Both the position numbers and the translations under genes were made by a program. Source: Allodiplogaster sudhausi (Eukaryota > Nematoda > Chromadorea > Rhabditida > Diplogasteridae). From it: a stretch of DNA of 64,000 nucleotides. Below, one piece after another: positions 11,272 through 22,899 of this stretch (positions within the stretch are counted from its first letter, which is position 1; each line of letters starts with the position of its first letter). The stretch spans positions 62,001 to 126,000 of the forward strand of contig CALZFC010000293.1 of assembly GCA_945643635.1 (NCBI GenBank). The letters run 5' to 3'. Below the pieces are notes generated by a model. It was given only the letters and a program-made list of their open reading frames with translations. It did no database searches and had not been told where the DNA came from.

Positions 11272-11700
11272 CGGCCCAATTTCCCAGGGCCCCGGGCCGG
11301 GCCGGGCCGGGCCCAAAAAAGTTGGGCCTTCCCGCAGGCCCGTTTGGGCCCGATAAGCAGACGATGTCGTTCAGTCAAGACGACTGATGCCACTTTTAAG
11401 TGCAAAACTTTCTTTATTTGTTCGTTTTTCCCCCTAAAACTTTTTCTACTACTCATTAAAATGAATATTCATAGCATGAGCATGAAAATTTTTGAATTTC
11501 AAAAATTTTTGCAGCTCTTCGGACTTTTTTTCCTAGTATTTTTTGAAAATCGGGCTCAAACGGGCCCACGGGCCGGGCCCAAAATTCTAGGGCCCGGAAA
11601 TGGTTCGGGCCTGGCCGGCCCAGACCTTGGGCCCGACGGGCCGGGTCTGGGCCGGCCAGGCCCGAACCATTTCCGGGCCCTAGAATTTTGCCCTAGAAAA
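11272..11700. repeat. GC-rich GGGCC-word repeat element with long hairpin
   Basis: In an AT-rich setting this segment is saturated with GGGCCCG and GGGCCGG words. Its two ends (11281-11352 and 11550-11580) are related in inverted orientation. It contains a perfect 47-bp inverted repeat, 11580-11626 with 11644-11690, around a 17-bp loop. It looks like a short non-autonomous foldback element. A fragment of similar composition sits at 198-246. Confidence 0.75.
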
Positions 11701-11990
11701 TTAAAAACCTGTGCAAATTAAATATTACACAAGAAACAATAGTAAACAAACGAACAGACAAACAAGAAACGTAATATGCCAAATTGGCATTGCAAATCAC
11801 TCTTGTTTTTCATTAAACGAGTCCATTAATCTCAGCGTCCTGTTCAATCATTTCGCTAAAAAGCAGAGGTGCAATTAGGATGCATCGACCTCGTGTCAGG
11901 GACATCGTGGTAGGAGTTAACGAGTTTCAAGCTCCTTTAATTAGTTAGGAAATAGATTTAAATAAATTACTGTTGAGTGTCCTGCTCATT
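11701..11990. other. No feature seen
   Basis: AT-rich spacer without convincing coding sequence. Confidence 0.5.
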
Positions 11991-12146
11991 TCAACGATTA
12001 CGCACAATAGAACTGACTGAACATCCACCAAAATTAGTGCAACCAAACGGCGGATAAGTGGCGTTCTTTATCAGGCTCAAGGAGACGACGACAGAGGCGC
12101 AGCCGACTGAGAAGAACACGCCATTCAGGAGCGACTTCAGCGACAT
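11991..12146 (-). CDS. Small secreted or membrane peptide, 51 residues (or first exon)
   Basis: ATG at 12146 opens a 51-codon frame ending TGA at 11991-11993. Residues 4-25 (KSLLNGVFFSVGCASVVVSL) form a hydrophobic segment suited to a signal peptide or membrane anchor. The rest is short and Cys-containing (YPPFGCTNFGGC). It could be a tiny gene, or the first exon of a secreted gene on the same strand such as the EGF-repeat gene beyond the transposon; no clear donor settles this. It is too short for firm assignment. Confidence 0.35.
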   Translation of the reverse strand: MSLKSLLNGVFFSVGCASVVVSLSLIKNATYPPFGCTNFGGCSVSSIVRNR

Positions 12147-13067
12147 CTTGGTAGATTTCGTTTGCCTTGACGGATCTGCAAATCAGAAAGACTATTGAAA
12201 TACAATTATATATATATACACATATCTTAATTCGTTGAAAATTACGTATAGGTATCTTGAAAGACTTTCTTATTTATTTAAGAAGAAAACATGATCTAAG
12301 TAACTGATCGAGTCAAAGAGGGACTAGCGCAAGGATTGATAAAGACAGATAGCTACATATTTCATCTCAACGTCTGTTTCCAGCTCGGTTTACATTAGAC
12401 ACTGAAAGCGGACTGTAGTTTGTGAGCTTTTTTAATTGGAAGCCACAACCGTCGTCTTACTTCTCTCGCACAAACAAAGGAAAAGTTTGAGAATTCAAAA
12501 GTGAAAAATTCAAAGGAAAAGTTCGAGACTTCCAAAAGGGACTTGGAGAGAATGAGGGAGCGAAACAAAGAGCAAGGGAGAATAAGAGAGAGCTCATTTG
12601 TGGTGTGAATCACAAATTGACATGCACGCCCACCAAGAAGGAAGCCAGACACACCAATTTTCGACTAGCAACAGTTGTCAAGTATGTATTTAGATACCCT
12701 TTCACACGATTGAGAGGGGGGGGGGACAACAACCCGCCACTATTCGCATTATTTCTATAGACTTTTTTTTATCTTACATTTCATTTTTACTTTTTTAATC
12801 GTATTTTTGTTTAATCATACAAGCGTAAATCCGAACATGATGCCAATGTTTACTGAAAAAATTTCAACCTTATGGTCCTTTAGGCATGTCTTGTTTTCAT
12901 TGAAACATGGCATGCTAAGATGCCAACTTGGGAAGGGATTCTCAGAGCCTAGTAAACTGAAAAAAATATATGGCATGAGTCATCCTTCGTTAATTGCAGC
13001 AAGAAATTGTTTCCTCATCAACGGGCACAAAAAGCACCATCCAGACAAAAGTGTACATTGGCGTCTA
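12147..13067. other. No clear gene
   Basis: A spacer with weak open frames on both strands (for example 12395-12652 minus, 12807-13127 plus) that lack recognisable domains. A G tract lies at 12715-12724. Confidence 0.4.
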
Positions 13068-13292
13068 TTATGGTCCTGGTTCAGACAATCGCTTAAACTC
13101 TTGGTTTTCTCCAAGCCAAGAGTTTAAAAGCGCAATGAGCTCTCCAGAAGTTCTTACAAGAGATTCTTGATCTCTTGTAAGTGCTTGTGAAATTTCAGCG
13201 TAACAAAGGGCCTGAGTGGTTGCGTATAGAGGTGTCTGTATCTCATGAAGACATTTTACAATGACGCGTCCAAGATCCTTGAATGCGACCAA
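13068..13292 (-). CDS. Unidentified helical coding exon
   Basis: An uninterrupted minus-strand frame of 74 codons reads as a natural amphipathic helical protein, e.g. IVKCLHEIQTPLYATTQAL and QALTRDQESLVRTSGELIAL. The preceding CTCAAG could be a splice acceptor. The pattern recalls TPR-like helical repeats such as those of HAP40/F8A, but this is only a resemblance. The frame is open and no stop is shared with a neighbour exon, so gene limits are unknown. A perfect 12-bp inverted repeat (CTTACAAGAGAT... ATCTCTTGTAAG, about 13146-13174) lies inside the coding sequence. Confidence 0.4.
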   Translation of the reverse strand: MVAFKDLGRVIVKCLHEIQTPLYATTQALCYAEISQALTRDQESLVRTSGELIALLNSWLGENQEFKRLSEPGP

Positions 13293-13299
13293 CTTGAGC

Positions 13300-14765
13300 G
13301 GGGTGAGCGACTTCCCGAGGGGTCGGTCAAACCCCCACAGCGCCTAGGGCCTTACCTGAAGGGCTAGCCCTCGCCCTTCATACTCTGCCCTCGTCTTCAA
13401 TTTTATTATCACTGGACAGGAAAAATGGGAAGGATGCCGACCGAGTTCGTAGCGGAAGAATGACAAGAATGACGAGTGTGCCTGATTTCTCAGACATAAA
13501 AAGGTTAAATTTCCTTGTGACAGCTCAAGAGTTCAAAAAAAGTTGCAAAACAAAAGTTCAGTGCGTTATTTCAGGAAAGAGTGGTAATAAACTGGAAATT
13601 CTGAGCAAAATTTCTCTTTTTTCTCTTAACAAGGTCTTAAAATTGTTTTTTTGTGAACTGTTCTCAGTTTTTTTTCCAGAAAACCAGCAAAAAGAAATGT
13701 TACTTATGCTTCTATCTATATCTCTCCATTCTATTGCATCTTTCTCTCTCTCTCTCTATCACTTTCTCTCGCCTCTATCCCCTCATTCATTATCTTGCGG
13801 TGCGATCTTTCTTTCTCTATCTCTCTCTCTCTCGCTCACTTTATTTCTCCCTATTTCTCTCCCATTCTCTCCTTGCTCTCGCAACTTTATCCCTCTCAAT
13901 CTACCTCTCTCACTCCCTCTTCATCATAGCCAGGTAATTTGATAACTTCCACTTTTGGCAATTTGCCAATACCGCCATCACCTCAAAATGTCACGTCATT
14001 AGTGGCAGCTGTCTAAAAATAACAACAACATCGGCCATGACTCGGCCATGAATGACTTGCTCAAGTCAGCCTAAAGTTAACTCTGGATATAAAGTAATGC
14101 TCTTCAGAGCGCTCAACACTAGACTCTTGTGTCCATTCGGGAAAGACTACGGAATAGTGCGGAATCACAAATACTCTTTGTTCTATCTCTCTCTCTCTCT
14201 TTCGTTTTTTTCCGGATATTCACACAGATATTTTACAGGAATTAACAGATTATTCGGAAATCCAAGAGAAAGAGAGAAAGAGAGAGAGAGTAGGATAATC
14301 AAAGAGCAGAACCACGGAACGAATCGATACGGCTGCATTAGCAACAATTCATCGTCGATGAAATGTTTAGAAGACTTCGCTCTCCAACAGCTCCCTCTTC
14401 AACGGTGGCCTATCGAAATGGTGCATCTCCTCCTGCTGGCCTCCACCTTCCCTCTTTCACTCGCTCCCACTAAATAAACTTTGATGAAGTAGAAATCATT
14501 CGCCCTGAACAAAAACGTTTAACACTTTTGAGAGACGTATGTATATATTCATAGTGTGGAATTCATTGAATACCGAAATTTCAGCCTTTTTGTCATAGCA
14601 TATTACGAGTTTACTGGAAAACCATTTTTATCCATTGGATCGGAAGAGTATTAGACATATTTGAAACGAAAAAAAATCATCGAAAAGCAAAGAAAAACAA
14701 GCAATCCGATTGTCAAAATCAAGATCCTGGACATGTCGATGGAATACCTGTCGAACGTAATATGA
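13300..14765. other. Intergenic, CT/GA-rich low complexity
   Basis: CT microsatellite-like sequence fills about 13735-13925, and a CT run at 14186-14205 is followed by a GA run at 14267-14291. The Ser/Leu-rich open frames over these are composition artefacts. No gene is supported. Confidence 0.6.
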
Positions 14766-16424
14766 TCAAAAATAAATGATGGCATCGTCATCCTTCATTC
14801 CGAGACCCTCGGTTGTGACGTCGTCGCTGAGTGGGTGGCCGCGGAAACAAAAGGAGAGCGTGGATGGATTGATACTCAGATTTGCAGCCTTGACGAACTC
14901 GGTCTTCAGCCAAATCATGGGGTCGCAATATTTCATTCTAAGCTGATGCTGCTGGCTTGACGTATAGTTTGTAGATCGTCAGTGAGATGAACTTCATGGA
15001 ATTTTCGTCAGTCGCTATAGTAGTCTCAGCAGGCGATTCGTCGTTTTCTTTCACTTTTGAGTTCTAAATCTGTCTTTTGTTTTTAAAGACCACGATTAAA
15101 GTCAAAAAGCGAACTCCCGTGCCTACCTCACTCTTGGCATCCATTTCATTGAAGACGGGGTGTATGTGTACGTTCGAATCTCCGGAGCACTTCACTGTAA
15201 CAGCGACGCGGTAACTCCCAGAACCGTTCGACATCTTCAAATAAGTCGTGATCATTACATTTGCAACATAGCTTGGAATTTATATAAATAGATTTCTATA
15301 AAAGGCGAAGTACGCTCTATTAAATAAACATTTATAGGTGCAAGCAAAGAGAGTCTAACCCTGATAGTTTGATCTCCTTCCTTCTTCTTTTTCTGCCGTC
15401 TGTCCTCTAACGCAACGGCATTCTCAGAAGTCTTCCTCCCATTTCCTTTCCCCTTCTGCTGCCCATCTCCTTCTTCTTCTTGCATGTGTGTCTGAAAATG
15501 CAAAGTATTCTTGATCAAAGAAGACCATTTCTACGGATTGTCTATTTCTTTGTTTCTGGTCAACTTTGAAGAAAAAAACATTTTCTTTTCTTGTGCGGGA
15601 TAAAAAAAAAAGCTATCACTGGTAACCCAAAATCTTGCAAAATGAATACAACAAGAATGAGAAAAGGGTACATAAATGTTTGTGATGACCTCTGCATTCT
15701 TTCCCTTCCTCAAAACGCCGACATTTGCTGGAGCCGATTCATTCTGCTTGAGCATCCCATCTATTGTCTCGGATTCTTTCGCTTCCTTCTCCTTCCCTTC
15801 TCCGATCTTCTGTTAGTTCGTTGATTCCTTCTCGTCCTGGAAAGATTTTTGGCATTGAATACACCAATATGTATGTATATACTCGTTCATATCTCATTTA
15901 ATAAGAGCAAAGTAAACAATATCTAAATATAAAGGAAATAAAAGGGATAGGCATCGTAAAAAATACTTTAAAAACTATTTTCGGACATTTAATACTGTAC
16001 TGCTGATTGTCCACATATTATTAACATATGAACTTACCCGAATGGGCTTCCACATTGTCCAGTTCGTTTCTGCACGCCCTCCCGAGGCAATGCCGGATTG
16101 GCCAACCAACTAATGAAATAAATGAAACGTGGTTTATAATTTATAATTATGGTATACATTAGTAGATGAAAATTTTATGCAAGAAGTTTGAATATTTATG
16201 ACCATTTCCAGAGCAAACCTGATAGCCCTCTTTTTCGAAGGTGTTTAGAACAGCAATGTGCGACTGACGGGTGTAGTAAAGCTGATCATTATCGGACACT
16301 CGGTCTATCTCAATCTAGTGGTCGATTAATTTCCAGTTAATAAAAAGAAGAAATTCTTTTTGATTACGAACCTCAAGCTTGTTCAGAAGTTCATCTGCAG
16401 GTTTCTCAATTAAGATACAAGTTC
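14766..16424 (-). CDS. SUMO/ubiquitin-like domain protein, 5' incomplete
   Basis: Seven exons join in phase on the minus strand: 16424-16372, 16314-16219, 16109-16038, 15809-15690, 15491-15360, 15234-15127 and 14951-14766 (stop TGA). The last exon ends with a beta-grasp pattern: a helix around WLKTEFVKAANLSI, then LSFCFRGHPLSDD, then LGMKDDDAIIYF-stop. It matches the C-terminal half of SUMO-like domains (F-x-F-x-G-x-x-L ... L-x-M-x-D-x-D). There is no C-terminal Gly-Gly, so it is likely a non-conjugated SUMO-like domain, as in the Rad60/NIP45 type, rather than a free modifier. The middle exons are Lys/Glu/Gln-rich (e.g. KKKKEGDQTIR), suggesting a disordered, possibly nuclear linker. The N-terminal exons encode an ordered region (YYTRQSHIAVLNTFEKEGYQ ... 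NWTMWKP) that I do not recognise. The 5' end is not found. The LINE begins 0.5 kb upstream. Confidence 0.7.
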
Positions 16425-16939
16425 CTAGAGTAAATTGGTTGCAAGTAGTTATAGTGATGTAGAGCATCCTCTGCAAAAAGAAAGAGACAAAGAGAAGAGT
16501 AAGAGTGAGCGAGAGAATGAGAGAGTACGAGTGATCGAGAGAATGAGAGAGTAAGAGTGAGCGAGAGAATGAGAGAGTAAGAGTGAGCGAGGGAATGTAG
16601 GTGAGTACGGGAGAAAAGAAGTAAAAAAAAGGCAGAAAATAGCACGACCTTTAGAAGCAGGGAGCGATTAAGAATGGAAAAAATAAGCTGAATATAATTT
16701 TTAGGCTGAACAAAATGCAAATAAAATTCGGAGCGGAGAGACTAAAGCTGAGGCAAGCCGAGCTGGCTAATGAAGAAATCAGACCGGCCGAACTCTTCGT
16801 GTTGACCCTTTCGGAGTCAATTTGCAGTTCACTAAAGTTTTCAGAAGAGTTAAACGGCCGTTATTAAAGTAATCCAGAGCCAATTAGCACCGTAAATGTC
16901 TTACGCGGTGAGAAACTTGTGAAGGAGAGATAGAGAAAA
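16425..16939. repeat. Spacer with a degenerate GA minisatellite
   Basis: Around 16496-16600 a unit of about 24-34 bp (GAGAGAATGAGAGAGTAAGAG) repeats several times. The rest is AT-rich and shows nothing coding; a missing 5' exon of the SUMO-like gene could lie here. Confidence 0.6.
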
Positions 16940-19325
16940 TATGTATATATATATATCGTTTATCTGGCTTGCATATTTAAGAGTAATAGGGCAGCATGTT
17001 AAGAGAAGATGTAAATTACGCAATCAGATAATAAGAGGCACACAACGGGGTGGCCAATTTGTGCTTAAGGCACATTAGAGAAATAAAGGGAAAAACTGAA
17101 TGAGAAAAACTAATGTAAAAATAGAAAGCTAATGATTTAGAGATAATATAGATCTTCTAATCAAGGCACGGGCACTGGGTAGAGAAAGAGAGAACAATTT
17201 GTCGGGGAGCTGATTCCATTTTTCAACTATCCTGTTGGAGAAAAAGTTCATGTACAGACTACTACGAAACTTAAATTTAGTTAATTTGAAACGGTGTCCA
17301 CGCGTGATACTAGAGCAAGGAAAACGAAAGATATGGTCAGCCTGGATGCCATATATTCCCTTAACAATCTTAAGGGCAACAAATAAATCATTGATCTCTC
17401 GCCGAGTTGATAGGGGTTCTAAGTGCACGTATTCTAGACGCTCGGGATATGTTAGAGATAATCCGCATCTAAGAAAAGAGAGTCTAGTAAATCGTCGCTG
17501 GACATTCTCGATCTGCTTAACAAGATATATTTGGTGAGGGGACCATACCTCCATGCAAAACTCGAGCAAGGGGCGTACATAGGCAACATAGAGACGAGTT
17601 AAAAACTTGATGTTACATGACCGAAAATTTCGCAGAATATGGAATGATATTCTAGTCGCTTTTCTACAAATGGACTCAATATGACTATCGAATGAAAGGT
17701 CACTATTTATCTGAATTCCCAGATCCCTATAAGAATGAGTGATTGGTACCGGAAGGGAGTGGAGAGAAGGCTGGAATGGAGGATGGGCAGGGCCTACAGG
17801 CATGAACATGGTTTTCTTCAGATTTATCTGAAGTCCCCAGTGCGTTGACCAGTCGGCCAGGCAATCGAGAGCACGCTGGAGGAGAACCGTGTCTGCAATT
17901 GTAAATATTTTAGCATCATCAGCATAGAGAGTGCAGAAAGAGCCTATTGGGAGACATTCAGGAAGATCATTTACATATAGTAGAAACATAAGAGGCCCGC
18001 AAACACTTCCTTGGGGAACACCGGAAGAAACGAGGAATTCATTTGATAACTCTCCATCTACAAGAACGCGTTGCGATCTGCCAATAAGAAATGAGGACAA
18101 CTATCGAAGGAGAGAGCCGGAAATGCCATATGAAGAGAGCTTAACAATAAGGTGGTGCAATGGGATGCTGTCAAAGGCTTTGGAGTAGTCAATAAAAGCG
18201 GTAGATACAAAAGAAGAAGAGTCAACAGCAGAGTGCCAAGTGGATAGGGAGGATAGGAGAGCGGAGGCGCAAGACTTTCTACTGCGAAAACCATGCTGAG
18301 AAGGGGAAAGAAGACTATGTTCATCGAGGTAGGAAAACAGTTGTTTACAAAGAATGCGTTCGAAAGTTTTAGAAATTCCGGAAGTAAGAGAGATAGGTCT
18401 ATAATTCTTTGGGTCACTGGCATCACCTTGACGTTTGTATATTGGATTGACATAAGCAGATTTCCAGAGTGAGGGGCATTTGCCATGAAGAAGGAATCTA
18501 TTCAACAGAATAGTAAGGGGAACCGAGATGGCAATAGAAGTGCCTTTTAGGAATGTATATGGGACTCCATCAGGAGTGCAGGAATTGCGTGAGGTTAATC
18601 TACGAAGCATATGATAAATATTCTGGGAAGAGAAATCGACATAATCAATTCGGGCGGAGGTTCTTGTGGGGAGTGTGTTAGCTGAAGACTGAGGGGATGG
18701 GGAGAAGGATGACTCGAAGACCCTAGAGAAACATTCGGCCTTGTCACTGCTATTAATAAGAATGCGATCAGAAGAGACATCTTTAATTGCTCCGAGTGTT
18801 GGCTTACTTTTGAGTCGGCCGTTAATAAAGCTGAAGAAGGTGCGGCTAGATCCAGAGAGTGCACGCTTCTCTTGGCCACGCTGGAAAGATCGAATAGAGC
18901 GCCTAAGCCTAGCAGAGGAGCGGAGAAAAGACTGAAGCCCTTGGTATTGGGAGGTTTTAAAAAGCTTCCGGCACTTACGCAAAATTCAAAAAACTTTAGG
19001 AGGGTATCTAACATTTAAAGGCCTTATTTTAACCGTTGGGACAGTAGCATTAATAATTCCATGAATTATGGTGATAAATTGGTTGTAGAGAATGTCTGGG
19101 TCTGTTTGATTATTAAAAACAACATTCCAGTCATAAGAAGAGATCATATAAGAAGCTAGTTCAAAGTTGGCCTTCCTTAGTTTTTAATAATAGCTTCAGA
19201 AAGCTGCGGAAAAGAAATATCGAATTTGACATGGCAGTGATCGAAAGAGGGGAGTGGTGGCATAGTTTTACAATCGGAGACAGAGTATGGATTACTAGAG
19301 AATACAAGATCAAGGATGTGGTTAT
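16940..19325 (-). mobile_element. 5'-truncated LINE, CR1/Jockey-like
   Basis: The minus strand carries the end of an apurinic-type endonuclease domain (LDLVFSS ... SFDHCHVKFDI, about 19320-19190) followed by a linker and a reverse transcriptase. The 3' end, after a short untranslated part, finishes in a TA-rich microsatellite near 16940-16960, as is common for CR1/Jockey-type elements. Sequence 5' of the endonuclease remnant is missing. No target duplication was identified. Confidence 0.85.
17129..18982 (-). pseudogene. Reverse transcriptase ORF of LINE, broken
   Basis: RT motifs appear in order: NPIYKRQGD and NYRPISLTS, QHGFRSRKS, motif A FIDYSKAFDSI, motif B SGVPQGSV, motif C LYADDAK, then the thumb. 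The frame is interrupted by TAG at 18101-18103 within LLR-stop-LSSFLIGRSQ, where the family normally has Trp, consistent with TGG to TAG. Another stop lies near 18990, and the frame breaks near 19190 between the endonuclease remnant and the linker. It ends at the stop at 17129. It is non-autonomous and inactive. Confidence 0.9.
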
Positions 19326-19665
19326 TCTACTTTCCTTTCCCTCTCCTCGCTCTCCCCTTCTCCCTCCACTTTTATCCTGCTCACTTTCCCACTCCCAAAT
19401 TCCCTTCCCATTTCCCTTTTGCTTTTCTTTCTCTCTCTTCCCTTTCACTTCATGCCTTCACTGAAATCCCATACCTAATTCTCTCTCACTTAGCATTCCG
19501 AACCATTCTCAATAAGAAAAAGAAATCACAAAATCCACAGATTTGTAATTACTTACATATCACAGCTGTTGTAAAACTACGCTAACAGTTCCTGAATCCC
19601 CTCAATATCCGTTGTGTGCTTGACCTTCAGCGAAGTTCCCCTTTCTTGCAGTGCAATCTGCCAGA
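19326..19665. other. CT-rich spacer
   Basis: Pyrimidine-rich low complexity (about 19330-19450), then AT-rich sequence upstream of the next gene. No coding exon supported. Confidence 0.6.
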
Positions 19666-20211
19666 ATGCGTCTCCTCTTTCCTCTTCTGCTCCTCTCTCT
19701 TCCTCTCCTCCAGCTGTTCGAACTCACCAAGGCTGAAGACGAAAAGGTCTTGTCGTTCTTGTACATATTATTATTTTAACAAAACCTGCAAAAGTTCTGA
19801 AATAAGAAAAATAAATTAATTTCAGATTCAGCACCTCTGCATCAAAGCCTCCTATAACAAAACCTGCCCTTCTGGCTCCTTCTGCGGCTCCCAGATTTAT
19901 ATCGATCAGCGCAGCCACAAGGCTGAGGGTCACACTGGACTTGAGAAAAATTGTTTTGACAAGTTGCCGGAAGGAAGTCTGATCGACCGATGTGTCTTGG
20001 TTAATTTTGTATATGATTCTTTATAACAAGAAGCACTTTCTAAAGTTGTGATCGCCTGTTCGCTTTTTAGTCGAGGTTCTATACTTACGAGCCGATGTAC
20101 GAGTGTTTCTGCCGTAGCGAGCCTGGACGTTCTTGCAATGACTTGGAAGCGGTCAGCAGTGGTCAGCACAGGGATGAGCGGCGCGAGCCGGCCATCCCTA
20201 TACAAGACTAA
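19666..20211 (+). CDS. Small secreted Cys-rich protein, 131 residues
   Basis: Three exons join in phase 0: 19666-19746, 19826-19999 and 20071-20211 (stop TAA). Acceptors are TTTCAG and TTTTTAG. Residues 1-18 are a Leu-rich signal peptide (MRLLFPLLLLSLPLLQLF). The mature part has eight Cys in the order LC, TC, FC, NC, RC, then ECFC and SC(N). A C...GxxCGxQ...C...C...CxC...CN arrangement recalls nematode-specific secreted Cys-rich modules (ET-module or Ly6-like type); I infer an extracellular disulfide-rich fold but not a function. The CPSGSFCGS and ECFCRSEPGRSCND segments are the best search handles. The start is chosen because it directly opens the signal peptide. Confidence 0.65.
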
Positions 20212-20814
20212 CAGACGATTTATAGCATTCCACGTAATTTACGTGTCTTCTTATTGTACATATATATATTCTGATCACCCTGAGACTTTAGATTTTCTGT
20301 ACAACGTACGTTTTGAGACAATCGTTGGAATTTTTCACTCATTTCATTTTAGAATACGACGCTGAAGGAGAAGTGGTATAGCGAAAGCTCAAAGCTGGCA
20401 GCAGAATTGGCAGCTTTTTTTGTCTGTTCATACTAACTCTATTTATATGAAGGCGTAAGTATACTTATTTATTTATTTATTTAAAAATATAAAAACAATA
20501 AAAAATTATTCAGACGACTCCCTTCATCGGAACAATGGCAGATGTCAGTCTGCACTTTCTACATTCTTTCTTTTTGTGAGAACCTTTATTCTTTTATTCG
20601 CGCATCGGGCCAATGTGTTTGATGGAATACACGGGGATCTATCACATGGAAGTGGGAGATCGATGGGCACCGGCGGGTTCGTCAAAGTGGCCGACGAAGA
20701 TTATTGACAGCTCGGTAAGCTAAATTGTATGGATCCCAATGATTACTAAATCCACAGATAGAAAGAGCCCTTGAAAATGCACTCCAAAAAGGAAAATGAA
20801 CAAAGTTTTGTATT
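20212..20814. other. Spacer with a possible terminal exon
   Basis: Mostly AT-rich. A plus-strand frame ending TGA near 20705 reads MGTGGFVKVADEDY at its end and could be a terminal exon, but nothing joins to it clearly. Confidence 0.25.
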
Positions 20815-21162
20815 TTGCCTTCTGACGAACGTCTTCCTTTGTATGTAGTGGATTCGCAATGATTTTTAGGAGGTGGTTGATAGTTTTACGCTCAGCAGCC
20901 GAGAGCTCTTTTGCTTTTGTCACAGCCTTAACACTTGCAAAATGCCAGACATTTCATAACTTCTTTCGAAGAATAATTATGATTTTATGCACAATCTATA
21001 ATAACCTCGCTTAGGATTTCCTCCCATGTGCTGAAGAATTTTTCGAGCACAACATTTACCCGAACCTTAACAAAAAATAATGTGAGATTGAATTTTAGCT
21101 TTATTCACAAATTCCAAGCCCTTTTTTGGAAAGGTAATCACTGCCAATTTCTCTGTCAAGCC

Positions 21163-21242
<80 letters not shown>

Positions 21243-22190
21243 ATTCTACTAAAATATTTTTTGTTGCAAACACTGTTGGGTTCGTCCAAGCTTGCGATGA
21301 ATGCGTCGACATTTCGAGCACGTTCACGGCCCGTGAGTCCGGAAGCATCGAGATGGTCAAGAATACAACCTGCGTAGATTCTGTCATAGTCGTCGTCAAA
21401 GAGCTTCATGATGAGTGGAATAGGATACTGGAGCTCGTAAAAGGAAAAACGTTGATGACTCTGACCGTAAGCTGAAAAGGGAATTCAAGCATCCTTTTCA
21501 TCTTCAAACACCACAGTTGCGAAACTAATCTAGATAGGCCTGTTTTAATATTATTTTCATGTTAACGTCGCTTGCAATTCTTTGTTATCCTCTGCACACA
21601 ATTAGCATACAGATCTGAAATGCAAAGCTATTGCAATGCATGGGTCCTCTGAATAGGACAAGAGTTCGAAGAAATTTGTTTTTTTCTCCGATTATATCTT
21701 TTTAATAAACGTTAATACCACTCTTGTCGACGAATTGCTCTCTGAATAGGGAATGAAGATCTCGGGATCGGGGTCGAGGCTGTCGTCTTCAACCTTTAGA
21801 GAAGACATGCAAGGACATTTAATAATCTATGAACAAAAAAAGAGTGCTCATCGAAAATCGAGTATGTTTGAGCTTATTTATGATAATAAGAATAGTAGAA
21901 ACGAACTCGTTGGGGATTCTCGGAGACGCCAAGCGAGCAGAGAGAGAGAAGAACGAAGAGGACCACGCACATCTTCTCTCCTGATATCCATAATTCATTT
22001 CTATGCTTGGACATTTCCGAAATATGCATTCATTTTTGTAGATTTTCAAAACATTTACACAACAAACAACTGTAATTTTATAGAATAATAACAAGATTTT
22101 CTTTCAGAAAAGTTCATAAACGGGAGCATTCTCAAAGGCAGCGGCAGCAGAGCAGCAGAAGCTTTTCTTGCGACAGCTTTTGCGTTGCTG
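20815..22190 (-). CDS. Unrecognised coding exons, partial gene model
   Basis: Several minus-strand segments read like protein with intron-like gaps: about 22190-22100 (CRKKSFCCSAAAAFENAPVY), 21795-21730 (EDDSLDPDPEIFIPYSES), 21450-21260 (MKLFDDDYDRIYAGCILDHL then GRERARNVDAFIASLDEPN) and 20930-20815 (KELSAAERKTINHLLKIIAN). Some helical composition in the last piece faintly recalls nematode SXP/RAL-2-type proteins, but I would not assign it. Exon junctions were not resolved and the pieces may not belong to one gene. Confidence 0.35.
21162..21243. repeat. (TA)n microsatellite
   Basis: About 80 bp of alternating TA with a few A/T interruptions, lying between two candidate minus-strand exons. 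Confidence 0.95.
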
Positions 22191-22899
22191 TCAATGGTGC
22201 GCCACTTTTATGATCACACAATGAAACATATGACTTCTTTTCTTCCTGACTCATTTGCGTTTTAATTTTCTTCCTTTTTCGCTTCTCTTCCTTTGCTTGC
22301 TTGAATCATGGGTAACGCAATTCTAGAGAACGAAGAAAAAGCCACATTTTTGCCTCCAATTTTTGTCGAAATGCTGCTAGTGAATAATGCATGGTGCATT
22401 CCCAGAGTTGTTCACTTTTTCCGCTTTATCATTACTCATTCATTCTGCCGACAACTATGGTTTGCCTGATAATTCCTGATAATGAAAATGGCTTGCAAAG
22501 AGTAAGAGAGAGAGAGAGAGAGAGAATAGCAAAAATAATATCAGACAAAAATGGAAAAATACCATTCCGTAGCATAGAGGTGTAGTCTATGTGGCTTTGG
22601 CAAGCCAACCATAAACTAGTTTAAAAATCTCAATTTTTTTTTGTATTCTGGCAAAGCGAAAAGATTCCTTGTTGCAAACACTGGTATCGGACTATGAAAA
22701 TTCATTCTCATATTTGTACATAGACGGGCAGAAATTCTGTTTCATTTAATGCCATGACGCTCTCGACTAGCACAACCTCTTTAGGCTTTTCTCACAATCA
22801 GGATTTTCTATGATTTTGTTCCACTTGGTCTTATATGAGGGGGTGTCATGTTTCTTGCCTAATAGACTCCTCAACCCTGAAGCAAGTAGACGACATTTT
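22191..22899. other. No clear gene
   Basis: AT-rich with a short (GA)n at 22506-22526. Nothing coding supported. Confidence 0.5.

Noticed and set aside
11991..12146. Firm assignment of the small peptide as first exon of the EGF gene
   Set aside because: No clear donor and a gap of more than 6 kb containing a transposon; kept only as a possibility.
15255..15755. Separate small genes on the minus strand at 15.25-15.75 kb
   Set aside because: These segments join in phase as internal exons of the SUMO-like gene.
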